Shown: piece after piece, positions 50,642-59,250 of the stretch | Position numbering within the stretch: position 1 is the stretch's first letter | Layout: every line of letters starts with the position of its first letter | NCBI RefSeq assembly: GCF_000721105.1 | Contig: NZ_JOEV01000006.1 | Coordinates: forward strand, 124,001 to 188,000 | From: Streptomyces cellulosae | Lineage (GTDB): Bacteria; Actinomycetota; Actinomycetes; Streptomycetales; Streptomycetaceae | DNA: 64,000 bases | Direction of reading: 5' to 3' | The notes under the pieces: model-generated | Told to the model about the DNA's origin: nothing | The model's input: the letters and a program-made list of their open reading frames with translations, nothing else | Database searches by the model: none | Position numbers and translations under genes: made by a program

Positions 50642-50974
50642 GAAATTCCTCAGTCAGTAGTCAATGCGCAGATCCAGCTGATCTTGCTGGCGGAGGCAGC
50701 TTATTCCAATGGTTGTCGGCCTGGCCGAGGGCGGTCTTATTTGGCTTGGTGTCGACGTCGTGCACTCTTTTTACAGAGGCCTTTTTACCCGCGTATGGCA
50801 TTTTCTGCGGTATTGGGGGAGAGTCGATTTACGGTGACATCACGGCCGAACATTCCTTTTGGTGGGACGCGGCAGGGGTGGCCGAGAAGAACCGCTCGCA
50901 GGCGGTGTGCCCCGTCTCACGCATGCGGAGCCGGGACTCCTGGTCGTCCGACCTGATGCGGCAGGATGTGCCCC
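50642..50974. other. lower-GC intergenic region upstream of the inhibitor and GT87 genes
   Basis: 333 nt with visibly more A/T than the flanks, especially 50700-50870 (TTTTTAC, TTATTTGG, ATTCCTTTTG). It is divergent and holds promoters for the inhibitor gene and the GT87 gene. No gene is supported. Confidence 0.5.
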
Positions 50975-52492
50975 ATGCCCAGCGCAGAATCGACGCAAGC
51001 GAGCATGCACGAGCCGGAGCCGGTACGGCCGACGAAGGACGACGCGGTCGCCGCGGCCGGCAGTGAACTGATCGGTGGTCCCGTGGGACGGCGTGCCCTG
51101 CTCGGGACGTCCTGGTGGACTCCCGTCCGGGTGATCGCTCTGGTGGCCATCGGCATGTTCGCCCTCGGCCTGGTCCAGAAGGCGCCCTGCTACAACGGCG
51201 CCTGGTTCTTCGGGGCCAGCTCGCAGTACACACACGCGTGCTACTCGGACATCCCGCACCTCTATCAGGGGCGCGGCTTCGCCGATGGGCTCGTCCCGTA
51301 CTTCGACAAACTGCCCGGCGACATGCAGTACCTCGAATACCCGGTACTGACCGGTGTGTTCATGGAGGTCGCCTCGTGGCTCACGCCCGGCAGCGGCAGC
51401 ATCCAGGACCAGGAGCAGTGGTACTGGATGGTCAACGCCGGGATGCTGATGGTGTGCGCCGCCGTCATCGTCGTATGTGTGACCCGTACGCACGCCCGGC
51501 GCCCCTGGGACGGGCTGCTGGTGGCTCTGGCTCCCGCCTTCGCGCTGACCGCCACCATCAACTGGGACCTCCTGGCGGTCGCTCTGACGGCCGCGGCGAT
51601 GCTGATGTGGTCCCGGAGCCGCTCCCTCGCCTTCGGTGTCCTGCTGGGGCTTGCCACGGCCGCCAAGCTCTATCCCGTCTTCCTGCTGGGCCCGCTCTTC
51701 GTGCTGTGCTGGCGCGCCGGTAAATGGCGGGACTTCGGGAAGGCGCTGGGGGGCGCGGCCGTCGCCTGGCTGGTCGTGAACCTGCCGGTGATGCTGTTCG
51801 CCTTCGACGGCTGGTCGAAGTTCTACACGTTCAGCCAGGAGCGGGGCGTGGACTTCGGGTCCTTCTGGCTGATCCTGGCCCAGAACACGAACAACCCGCT
51901 CAGTACCGACACCGTCAACACGCTCGCCACGCTGCTGGTCCTGCTGTGCTGCGCGGGCATCGCAGCACTGACCCTGACCGCGCCGCGCCGGCCGCGCTTC
52001 GCCCAGCTCGCCTTCCTGATCGTGGCGGCGTTCATCCTCACCAACAAGGTCTATTCGCCGCAGTACGTCCTGTGGCTGGTGCCGCTGGCCGTGCTGGCCC
52101 GGCCGAAGTGGCGGGACTTCCTGATCTGGCAGGCCTGCGAGGTGGCGTACTTCCTGGGGATCTGGATGTACCTCGCCTACACGACCAGCGGAGATGCCCA
52201 CAAGGGTTTGCCGGCGGACGGCTACCACTGGGCCATCGCCCTGCATCTGCTGGGCACGCTGTACCTGTGTGCGGTGATCGTGCGCGACATCCTCATGCCC
52301 GAACGGGACGTGGTCCGCCGGGCCGGCGACGACGACCCCTCGGGTGGTGTGCTCGACGGTGCGGAGGACGTCTTCGTGTTCGGTCCCGCCGCACATCCGC
52401 CGCAGCACGCGGCCCACTTCGAGGGGCCTCAGGTGGAGTGGGGCAGCCGCGGACCGGGCTCGCACGCGGGGCCCACAGATGGTTCGCTCTGA
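50975..52492 (+). CDS. GT87 family (DUF2029) membrane glycosyltransferase
   Basis: 505 aa with about ten membrane helices between residues 45 and 445. It has PVLTGVFMEVASWL after the first outer loop and the PYFDKLPGDMQYLEYP segment with acidic residues seen in the polyprenyl-phosphate-mannose-dependent class. The family adds mannose to lipids or arabinogalactan precursors in mycobacteria; the streptomycete substrate is unknown. ATG 50975 has GCAGGA upstream; GTG 50966 is an alternative. The C-terminal 60 residues are a polar cytoplasmic tail. Confidence 0.85.
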   Translation: MPSAESTQASMHEPEPVRPTKDDAVAAAGSELIGGPVGRRALLGTSWWTPVRVIALVAIGMFALGLVQKAPCYNGAWFFGASSQYTHACYSDIPHLYQGRGFADGLVPYFDKLPGDMQYLEYPVLTGVFMEVASWLTPGSGSIQDQEQWYWMVNAGMLMVCAAVIVVCVTRTHARRPWDGLLVALAPAFALTATINWDLLAVALTAAAMLMWSRSRSLAFGVLLGLATAAKLYPVFLLGPLFVLCWRAGKWRDFGKALGGAAVAWLVVNLPVMLFAFDGWSKFYTFSQERGVDFGSFWLILAQNTNNPLSTDTVNTLATLLVLLCCAGIAALTLTAPRRPRFAQLAFLIVAAFILTNKVYSPQYVLWLVPLAVLARPKWRDFLIWQACEVAYFLGIWMYLAYTTSGDAHKGLPADGYHWAIALHLLGTLYLCAVIVRDILMPERDVVRRAGDDDPSGGVLDGAEDVFVFGPAAHPPQHAAHFEGPQVEWGSRGPGSHAGPTDGSL

Positions 52493-52541
52493 GCGAACAG
52501 GACGTGGTCCGGGACGTGTCCCGGACCCGGTGACTCACGCA

Positions 52542-52575
52542 AAAGGCCGTACACGGGGTTCCGTGTACGGCCTTT
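52542..52575. terminator. perfect 15-bp hairpin between convergent genes
   Basis: AAAGGCCGTACACGG and its complement flank a 4-nt loop, and the plus strand ends in TTT. Confidence 0.9.
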
Positions 52576-52591
52576 CGGCTGTCGAGGGCGC

Positions 52592-53623
52592 TCAGCGGTC
52601 GACGATCCGGTCGAACTGCGTGGTGGTGTGCCGCAGATGGGCCACGAGTTCCTCGCCCACCTTCGGCTCCGGGGCGTCCGAGGGCACGAACAGGATCGAG
52701 ACCTGCATGTGCGGCGGCTCGGCGAACCAGCGCTGCTTGCCGCCCCAGACGAACGGAGAAAGGTTCCGGTTGACCGTGGCGAGGCCGGCGCGGGCGACGC
52801 CCTTGGCGCGCGGCATGACGCCGTGCAGAGCCTTGGGAGCCTCCAGACCCACCCCGTGTGACGTACCGCCCGCCACGACCACCAGGAAGCCGTCGGAGGC
52901 CGCCTTCTGCTGCCGGTAGCCGAAGCGGTCGCCCTTGGCCACGCGCGTGACGTCCAGGACGGCGCCGCGGTACTCCGTGGCCTCGTGGTCACCGAGCCAC
53001 AGTCGCGTGCCGATACGGGCCCGGAAGCGGGTCTGCGGGAACTGCTGCTGCAGCCGGGCGAGATCCTCGGCCTTCAGGTGGCTGACGAACATCGTGTGCA
53101 GGGGCAGCCGGGCCGCGCGCAGCCGGTCCATCCAGCCGATGACCTCCTCGACGGCGTCCGAGCCGTCGGTACGGTCCAGCGGAAGGTGGATCGCGAAGCC
53201 CTCCAGACGCACGTTCTCTATGGCGGCGTGCAGTTGTGGCAGTTCCTGTTCGCTGATGCCGTGCCGCTTCATCGAGGACATCACCTCGATGACCACGCGG
53301 GCGCCGACGAGGCCGTAGACCCCGTCGATCGAGGACACCGAGCGGATGACCCGGTCGGGCAGCGGCACGGGCTCCTCGCCGCGCCGGTACGGCGTCAACA
53401 CCAGCAGGTCACCGCCGAACCAGTCCCTGATCCGCGCGGCCTCGTACGTCGTGCCCACGGCGAGGACGTCCGAGCCCAGACGCGTGGCCTCCTCCGCCAG
53501 CCGCTCGTGTCCGAAGCCGTAGCCGTTGCCCTTGCAGACCGGGACCAGCCCGGGGAACTGCTCCTGCACGTGCTTGTGGTGCGCCCGCCAGCGCGCGGTG
53601 TCGACGTAGAGCGTGAGCGCCAT
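52592..53623 (-). CDS. alanine racemase-like PLP-binding protein
   Basis: 343 aa. The fold-type III barrel starts LTLYVDTARWRAHHKHV, with VCKGNGYGFGH where the Lys should bind PLP. Classical racemases have VSYG and, 19 residues on, GYADG, whose first Tyr is the second catalytic base. Here the matching segments read DRFGY and AGGTSHG, so both tyrosines are absent. The enzyme may not racemise alanine in the usual way. It is next to femX on the same strand, so a link to amino acids for lipid II is possible. Confidence 0.75.
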   Translation of the reverse strand: MALTLYVDTARWRAHHKHVQEQFPGLVPVCKGNGYGFGHERLAEEATRLGSDVLAVGTTYEAARIRDWFGGDLLVLTPYRRGEEPVPLPDRVIRSVSSIDGVYGLVGARVVIEVMSSMKRHGISEQELPQLHAAIENVRLEGFAIHLPLDRTDGSDAVEEVIGWMDRLRAARLPLHTMFVSHLKAEDLARLQQQFPQTRFRARIGTRLWLGDHEATEYRGAVLDVTRVAKGDRFGYRQQKAASDGFLVVVAGGTSHGVGLEAPKALHGVMPRAKGVARAGLATVNRNLSPFVWGGKQRWFAEPPHMQVSILFVPSDAPEPKVGEELVAHLRHTTTQFDRIVDR

Positions 53624-53697
53624 GGCCGGACCTGGAACCTTTCTGGTCGCTGCGGTGTATCAGAGGTATGGGAGCTATTGAAGCGAAGAACGTCCTG

Positions 53698-54819
53698 TCA
53701 GCGGCGCGACATGTAGATGTCGAGCGCCTTGTGGAGCAGCTTGTTCAGCGGGAAGTCCCACTCGCCGAGGTACTCGGCGGCCTGTCCGCCCGTGCCCACC
53801 TTGAACTGGATCAGGCCGAAGAGGTGGTCGGTCTCGTCCAGCGAGTCGGAGATGCCGCGCAGGTCGTAGACGGTCGCGCCGAGCGCGTAGGCATCCCGCA
53901 GCATCCTCCACTGCATCGCGTTCGAGGGCCTGACCTCACGGCCGATGTTGTCGGAGGCGCCGTAGGAGTACCAGACGTGCCCACCGACGATCAGCATCGT
54001 CGCCGCCGACAGGTTCACGCCGTTGTGCCGGGCGAAGTAGAGCCGCATGCGATTGGGGTCCTCGGTGTTGAGGGCTGTCCACATGCGCTGGAAGTACGAC
54101 AGCGGGCGGGGCCGGAAGTGGTCCCGCACAGCCGTGATCTCGTACAGCCGCTGCCACTCCTCGAGGTCCTGGTAGCCGCCCTGGACGACCTCGACGCCTG
54201 CCTTCTCGGCCTTCTTGATGTTGCGGCGCCACAGCTGGTTGAAGTTCTTGTGGACCTCTTCCAGGGAGCGGTTCGCCAGTGGCACCTGGTAGACGTAGCG
54301 GGGCTGTACGTCGCCGAAGCCGGCCCCTCCGTCCTCGCCCTGCTGCCAGCCCATGCGGCGCAGCTTGTCGGCCACCTCGAAGGCCCGCGGCTCGATGAAG
54401 TCGGCCTCGATGTCCCGCAGCCGCTTCACGTCCGGGTTCTGGATGCCCGCCTTGATGGACGTGGCCTCCCACCGCCGGATGATCACCGGCGGGCCCATCT
54501 TCACGGAGAAGGCGCCCTGCTGCTTGAGGTGCGCGAGCATCGGTTCCAGCCACTCGGTCAGATTCGGCGCGAACCAGTTGATGACCGGGCCCTCGGGCAG
54601 ATAGGCGAGATAGCGCTTGATCTTGGGGAGCTGCCGGTAGAGCACGAGCCCTGCGCCGGCCATCTCGCCAGTCCTGTCGTCGAACCAGCCGAGACTCTCG
54701 GAGCGCCACTCCGCCTTGACATCCGCCCAGGCCGGAACCTGCATGTGGCTCGCCGACGGCAGGCTCTGGATGTATGCCAGATGCTGCTCGCGACTGATCG
54801 TCCTCAGGGTCAGGCTCAT
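53698..54819 (-). CDS. femX: FemX, lipid II:glycine glycyltransferase
   Basis: 373 aa with two GNAT-like domains and a coiled-coil arm. It starts MSLTLRTISREQHLAY and has HMQVPAWADVK, VHKNFNQLWRRNIKKAEKAGVE (arm) and YSYGASDN...PSNAMQWRMLRDA. FemX adds the first Gly to the lipid II stem peptide from glycyl-tRNA, giving the Gly bridge of Streptomyces peptidoglycan. It lies just upstream of the racemase-like gene. Confidence 0.95.
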   Translation of the reverse strand: MSLTLRTISREQHLAYIQSLPSASHMQVPAWADVKAEWRSESLGWFDDRTGEMAGAGLVLYRQLPKIKRYLAYLPEGPVINWFAPNLTEWLEPMLAHLKQQGAFSVKMGPPVIIRRWEATSIKAGIQNPDVKRLRDIEADFIEPRAFEVADKLRRMGWQQGEDGGAGFGDVQPRYVYQVPLANRSLEEVHKNFNQLWRRNIKKAEKAGVEVVQGGYQDLEEWQRLYEITAVRDHFRPRPLSYFQRMWTALNTEDPNRMRLYFARHNGVNLSAATMLIVGGHVWYSYGASDNIGREVRPSNAMQWRMLRDAYALGATVYDLRGISDSLDETDHLFGLIQFKVGTGGQAAEYLGEWDFPLNKLLHKALDIYMSRR

Positions 54820-54997
54820 TCGGGGCGCTCCTCGGGCTGGTGTGTCCCCATGGGTACAGGGGCTCCGGCTCTCGCGCCGAAGCCTACTGCGCCTTGTGAG
54901 CGCCTCGACTGGGCATACGGCACCTTCGCCCGGGGCTGTGAGCTACCCGGGCGGATCGTGGTGCCGTATGCGGGAAGTGGGTGTGCCGTCCGTGGCG

Positions 54998-55312
54998 TCA
55001 GAAGACCCCGCCGAAGAGACCACCGTGCGCCATGCCGAGGAAGAAGCCGACACCCGACGCGCCCAGACCGAGGATCAGCCCGAAGCGTTCCCGGGTCGTC
55101 ACCGAGATCCACTGACCGTACGCGCCGGTGAGGATGCCCACCAGGCCGGTCCAGGAGCTCAGCAGGTTCAGGTCGTCGTCGATCATCGCCGTGAGGAACG
55201 AGGTGATACCCAGCACCAGGGTCACCGCGAGCAGCGTGTCCTGGAGCGGGTGGGGCTTGCCGTCCGTGGCGAACAGCCCTCCGGCGGTGTTGGGTCGCAA
55301 TGCCTGTGCCAT
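54998..55312 (-). CDS. small membrane protein, function unknown
   Basis: 104 aa with about three membrane helices (about 28-48, 55-70, 77-98; the last is Gly-rich, LGLGASGVGFFLGMAHGG). It starts MAQALRPNTAGG with GGAGG upstream of ATG 55312. It is conserved in Streptomyces next to femX and rpsF as far as I recall; function unknown. Confidence 0.75.
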   Translation of the reverse strand: MAQALRPNTAGGLFATDGKPHPLQDTLLAVTLVLGITSFLTAMIDDDLNLLSSWTGLVGILTGAYGQWISVTTRERFGLILGLGASGVGFFLGMAHGGLFGGVF

Positions 55313-55578
55313 AGGGGCACCTCCTGCGAAAGCGGCGCATCGTAGCGCCATTCACACCCGATGTGTACAGATTGGCGGTCTCCGCGGCCGGATTTCAACC
55401 GGAAGCCGGTGTGCGGGTAGTCTGTACCGTCTGCACCGATGTCTGCCCACGTCACGGCTGAGGAACTCCTCCGAGGAACCCTCGATTGTCAGTGGCGGCG
55501 GATACCGTTGCGTACGCATCACAACCCTCCTGCCACGGAACCGCCGTGGCCGTTGAGTCCAAAGGAGGTGGGTTCCAC

Positions 55579-55869
55579 ATGCGTCACTACGAGGTGATGG
55601 TCATCCTCGACCCCGATCTGGAGGAGCGCGCTGTCGCCCCCCTGATCGAGAACTTCCTCTCCGTCGTCCGTGAGGGCAACGGAAAGGTCGAGAAGGTCGA
55701 CACCTGGGGCCGTCGTCGTCTCTCGTACGAGATCAAGAAGAAGCCTGAGGGCATCTACTCGGTCATCGACCTGCAGGCCGAGCCTGCGGTCGTCAAGGAG
55801 CTCGACCGCCAGATGAACCTGAACGAGTCGGTCCTCCGGACCAAGGTCCTCCGTCCCGAGACCCACTGA
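55579..55869 (+). CDS. rpsF: 30S ribosomal protein S6
   Basis: 96 aa, starting [17 protein letters not shown] with the conserved [20 protein letters not shown]. It has a strong ribosome site (AAAGGAGG). It is the first gene of rpsF-ssb-rpsR-rplI. A possible -10, TAGTCT, lies at 55418. Confidence 0.98.
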   Translation: MRHYEVMVILDPDLEERAVAPLIENFLSVVREGNGKVEKVDTWGRRRLSYEIKKKPEGIYSVIDLQAEPAVVKELDRQMNLNESVLRTKVLRPETH

Positions 55870-55947
55870 GCTCTCCCGCTCAGCTGAACTCGGGATCCGA
55901 GTAGCAGCACCAAGCAGCCAGCAGCAAACCCGCCGAGAGGTTCCCCC

Positions 55948-56541
55948 ATGGCAGGCGAGACCGTCATCACGGTTGTCGGCAATCTTGTCGACGACCCCGA
56001 GCTGCGCTTCACCCCTTCCGGTGCGGCGGTCGCGAAGTTCCGTGTCGCGTCCACCCCCCGCACCTTCGACCGTCAGACGAACGAGTGGAAGGACGGCGAA
56101 AGCCTGTTCCTGACCTGCTCTGTCTGGCGTCAGGCGGCGGAGAACGTCGCCGAGTCGCTCCAGCGAGGCATGCGCGTCATCGTGCAGGGCCGGCTGAAGC
56201 AGCGGTCCTACGAGGACCGTGAGGGCGTCAAGCGCACGGTCTACGAGCTGGACGTCGAGGAAGTCGGCGCCAGCCTGCGCAGTGCCACGGCCAAGGTCAC
56301 CAAGACCGCTGGCCGCGGTGGCCAGGGCCAGGGCGGGTTCGGCGGCGGTGGCGCCCAGGGTGGTGGCGGCTGGGGCGGAGGCTCCGGCGGCGGCCAGCAG
56401 GGCGGCGGCGGTGCTCCCGCCGACGACCCGTGGGCGACCGGCGCTCCCGCCGGTGGCAACCAGGGCGGCGGCGGTGGCGGCTGGGGTGGAAACTCCGGCG
56501 GCGCCGGCGGTGGCGGCTACTCGGACGAACCCCCCTTCTAG
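55948..56541 (+). CDS. ssb: single-stranded DNA-binding protein
   Basis: 197 aa. The OB fold is residues 1-110 ([38 protein letters not shown]), then a long Gly/Gln-rich disordered tail and the acidic tip YSDEPPF that recruits partners. It coats ssDNA at forks, and its place in the ribosomal operon ties it to growth. Confidence 0.98.
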   Translation: MAGETVITVVGNLVDDPELRFTPSGAAVAKFRVASTPRTFDRQTNEWKDGESLFLTCSVWRQAAENVAESLQRGMRVIVQGRLKQRSYEDREGVKRTVYELDVEEVGASLRSATAKVTKTAGRGGQGQGGFGGGGAQGGGGWGGGSGGGQQGGGGAPADDPWATGAPAGGNQGGGGGGWGGNSGGAGGGGYSDEPPF

Positions 56542-56598
56542 GCCTCACGGCCGAGGGTGGGTCGTACCCACACTTCTTGATCACACAGGAGATACACC

Positions 56599-56835
56599 AT
56601 GGCGAAGCCGCCTGTGCGCAAGCCGAAGAAGAAGGTCTGCGCTTTCTGCAAGGACAAGGTCACGTACGTGGACTACAAGGACACGAACATGCTGCGGAAG
56701 TTCATTTCCGACCGCGGCAAGATCCGTGCCCGCCGCGTGACCGGCAACTGCACGCAGCACCAGCGTGACGTCGCCACGGCTGTGAAGAACAGCCGTGAGA
56801 TGGCGCTGCTGCCCTACACGTCCACCGCGCGATAA
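56599..56835 (+). CDS. rpsR: 30S ribosomal protein S18, zinc-binding form
   Basis: 78 aa, with CAFC, then TGNCTQHQR, giving the Cys/His set of the C+ (zinc) type. Streptomyces often have a second S18 without Cys used under zinc shortage. SD GGAG. It is between ssb and rplI. Confidence 0.97.
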   Translation: MAKPPVRKPKKKVCAFCKDKVTYVDYKDTNMLRKFISDRGKIRARRVTGNCTQHQRDVATAVKNSREMALLPYTSTAR

Positions 56836-56853
56836 GGGAAGGGTGACCGACAC

Positions 56854-57300
56854 ATGAAGATCATCCTCACCCACGAGGTCTCCGGCCTCGGTGCCGCGGG
56901 CGACGTCGTCGACGTCAAGGACGGTTACGCTCGCAACTACCTGATCCCGCGGAAGTTCGCTATCCGCTGGACCAAGGGTGGCGAGAAGGACGTCGAGCAG
57001 ATCCGTCGCGCTCGCAAGATCCACGAGATCCAGACCATCGAGCAGGCCAACTCTGTCAAGGCCCAGCTCGAGGGTGTCAAGGTCCGTCTGGCCGTCCGCT
57101 CCGGTGACGCCGGTCGACTCTTCGGTTCCGTCACTCCGGCCGACATCGCTTCGGCGATCAAGGCTTCCGGTGGCCCCGAGGTCGACAAGCGCCGCATCGA
57201 GCTGGGCGCGCCGATCAAGACGCTGGGCGCCCACGAGACGTCCGTGCGTCTGCACCCCGAGGTTGCCGCCAAGGTCAACATCGAGGTCGTCGCGGCCTGA
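56854..57300 (+). CDS. rplI: 50S ribosomal protein L9
   Basis: 148 aa. The N-terminal domain starts [30 protein letters not shown] (the L9 signature), with a long connecting helix and the C-terminal domain ending NIEVVAA. It is the last gene of the operon, followed by a hairpin. Confidence 0.98.
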   Translation: MKIILTHEVSGLGAAGDVVDVKDGYARNYLIPRKFAIRWTKGGEKDVEQIRRARKIHEIQTIEQANSVKAQLEGVKVRLAVRSGDAGRLFGSVTPADIASAIKASGGPEVDKRRIELGAPIKTLGAHETSVRLHPEVAAKVNIEVVAA

Positions 57301-57341
57301 TCGCCGTACTCGGCTGAACAGCTGAGAACGAGGACAGCCAA

Positions 57342-57374
57342 GAAGGGGCCGCACCGGCCGGGTGCGGCCCCTTC
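57342..57374. terminator. terminator of rplI, 14-bp hairpin
   Basis: GAAGGGGCCGCACC and its complement with a 5-nt loop lie between convergent rplI and the MATE gene. Confidence 0.85.
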
Positions 57375-57401
57375 GGCGTGTTCAGCGGCACGGGTCGGCA
57401 T

Positions 57402-57452
57402 GTTTCACGTGAAACGACCGACTCGACCGGGCGGCCATGTTTCACGTGAAAC
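57402..57452. other. parS: two parS cores 37 bp apart
   Basis: Exact GTTTCACGTGAAAC at 57402-57415 and 57439-57452, between rplI's terminator and the MATE stop codon. Confidence 0.93.
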
Positions 57453-57454
57453 GG

Positions 57455-58792
57455 TCAGCGCGTTGCGCCCGTCACCAGCCAGCGACCGGAACGGGTGCGC
57501 AGCCACAGGGTCAGCAGGCGCACCGTCATCATCAAAGTCATGGCAGCCCAGAGAGCCGTCAATCCGCCATCCAGCACCGGAACGAGCAGAGCGACGGGGG
57601 CGAAGGCTGCCAGCGTGAGCAGCATGGCCCACGCGAGGTACGGGCCGTCACCGGCCCCCATGAGCACTCCGTCCAGGACATAGACGATGCCGCAGACCGG
57701 CTGCGAGATCGCCACAATCACCAGAGCGGGCAGAGCTGCGCCCTTGACCACGGAGTCGCTGGTGAACAGAGGCAGGAACACCGGCCGGCTGATCACTACC
57801 AGCACACCGAGCAGGACGCCGACCGCGACCCCCCACTCCACCATGCGACGGCACGCTTGACGCGCGCCTTGGGCATCGCCGGCCCCCAGATAGCGGCCGA
57901 TGATCGCCTGCCCTGCGATGGCGATGGCATCGAGAGCGAAGGCCAGCAGACTCCACAGGGACAGGATGATCTGATGGGCGGCGATGTCGGCATCGCCGAG
58001 GCGGGCCGCGACGGCTGTGGCAATCATCAGGACCGCTCGCAAGGAGAGCGTGCGGACCAGCAACGGGACGCCGGCCTGAGCGGAGGCGCGGATCCCAGCG
58101 GCGTCAGGACGCAGTGAGGCTCCGTGCCGACGGGCGCCGCGGACAACCACCACCAGATACGCGGCTGCCATGGAGCACTGGGCGACGACGGTGCCCCAGG
58201 CGGAGCCGGCGATACCGAGGTCGGCACCGTAGACGAGGCCTACATTGAGAGCGGCGTTGGCGACGAAGCCTCCGACGGCGACGTAGAGAGGTGTCTTGGT
58301 GTCCTGCAGTCCACGGAGCACGCCGGTCGCGGCGAGGACAACGAGCATGGCCGGGATGCCGAGCGACGAGATCCGGAGATAGGTGATTGCATACGGGGCC
58401 GCCGTGTCGGAGGCGCCGAAGAGTTCCACGATTCCCGGTGCCGTGGGCAGGAGGACGGCGATGACGGCAGCGCCGAGCGACAGCGCCAGCCAGATCCCGT
58501 CCATGCCCTGGCGGATGGCGGATGGGAGATCGCCCGCACCGACGCGCCGGGCGACGGTGGCCGTGGTGGCGTAGGCGAGGAAGACGAAGACGCTGACGGC
58601 TGTCGTGAGGAGGGCGGAGGCAACGCCGAGCCCGGCGAGTTGGGCTGTGCCGAGATGGCCGACGATCGCGCTGTCGGCCATGACGAAGAGGGGCTCGGCG
58701 ACGAGTGCGCCGAAGGCCGGTACGGCCAGCGCGACGATCTCTCGGTCGTGCCGTCGCCGAGCGGCCTTGGGAGGCGCGGGAGCCTGTGTCAT
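57455..58792 (-). CDS. MATE family efflux transporter (DinF-like)
   Basis: 445 aa with about 12 membrane helices. It starts MTQAPAPPKAARRRHDREIV, then ALAVPAFGALVAEPLFVMAD and the repeated VGHLGTAQLAGLG segment. Such exporters use a cation gradient; the DinF group is linked to SOS and oxidant defence. No Shine-Dalgarno sequence precedes ATG 58792, and a promoter ends 7 nt before it, so translation is probably leaderless. TTG 58801 or GTG 58798 are alternatives. A DnaA box overlaps the promoter. Confidence 0.92.
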   Translation of the reverse strand: MTQAPAPPKAARRRHDREIVALAVPAFGALVAEPLFVMADSAIVGHLGTAQLAGLGVASALLTTAVSVFVFLAYATTATVARRVGAGDLPSAIRQGMDGIWLALSLGAAVIAVLLPTAPGIVELFGASDTAAPYAITYLRISSLGIPAMLVVLAATGVLRGLQDTKTPLYVAVGGFVANAALNVGLVYGADLGIAGSAWGTVVAQCSMAAAYLVVVVRGARRHGASLRPDAAGIRASAQAGVPLLVRTLSLRAVLMIATAVAARLGDADIAAHQIILSLWSLLAFALDAIAIAGQAIIGRYLGAGDAQGARQACRRMVEWGVAVGVLLGVLVVISRPVFLPLFTSDSVVKGAALPALVIVAISQPVCGIVYVLDGVLMGAGDGPYLAWAMLLTLAAFAPVALLVPVLDGGLTALWAAMTLMMTVRLLTLWLRTRSGRWLVTGATR

Positions 58793-58799
58793 GAGCACC

Positions 58800-58829
58800 A
58801 ATCTAATCGTCCACAGGTAAGAGATGCAA
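58800..58829 (-). promoter_or_regulatory. promoter of the MATE gene with DnaA box in the spacer
   Basis: On the minus strand TTGCAT (58829-58824) and TAGATT (58805-58800) are separated by 18 nt, with TCGTCCACA (58807-58815 as read on the plus strand) in the spacer. The -10 is 7 nt before the ATG. Confidence 0.6.
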
Positions 58830-58992
58830 TGCGCATACGACCCTTACTAGATTTCCTGTGGGTGCTGCGCCCGTGCACGGGACTCGGTGATCTAGGCCCT
58901 AGTTGGAAAGTTTTTCTTCTGCACAGCCGGTGGATGGGAAGTCCGCAGGTCAGGGCCTGGTTTGCGAGAGGAGTGAAACCTTGTTCACAGGC

Positions 58993-59069
58993 CTGTCCAC
59001 CGTGTCGTGCACAGGTTTTGCGGAGTTCTCCACAGCATCCGGGCCGTCGTCCACATGGCCTGTGGATAA
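58993..59069. other. DnaA-box cluster upstream of dnaB
   Basis: CTGTCCACC (about 58993), TCGTGCACA (about 59005), TTCTCCACA (59026-59034), TCGTCCACA (59047-59055) and TGTGGATAA (59061-59069, the reverse of TTATCCACA) lie in the 458-nt gap between the MATE and dnaB genes. Another box is at 58807. No gene is seen in the gap. Confidence 0.75.
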
Positions 59070-59250
59070 CCAGATTGGCTGACGGTGCCCGCGGGCCTAC
59101 GGTGGTCCGGCGCCCGCTCCGTTCGTCGGCTGGGAAACCGTCACAAAACCGACGCGCCTGAACCGGAGTTGGGCGTCTCATTTGTCAGTGGCGTGCCGTA
59201 GAAAAGAGAGGCACGCGAGGTCCGCTCCGCGGACGGGAGGAGGTGGCTCG

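Noticed and set aside
50642..50974. Insertion sequence or attachment site in the lower-GC DNA
   Set aside because: No inverted terminal repeats, transposase or tRNA-end duplication is seen.
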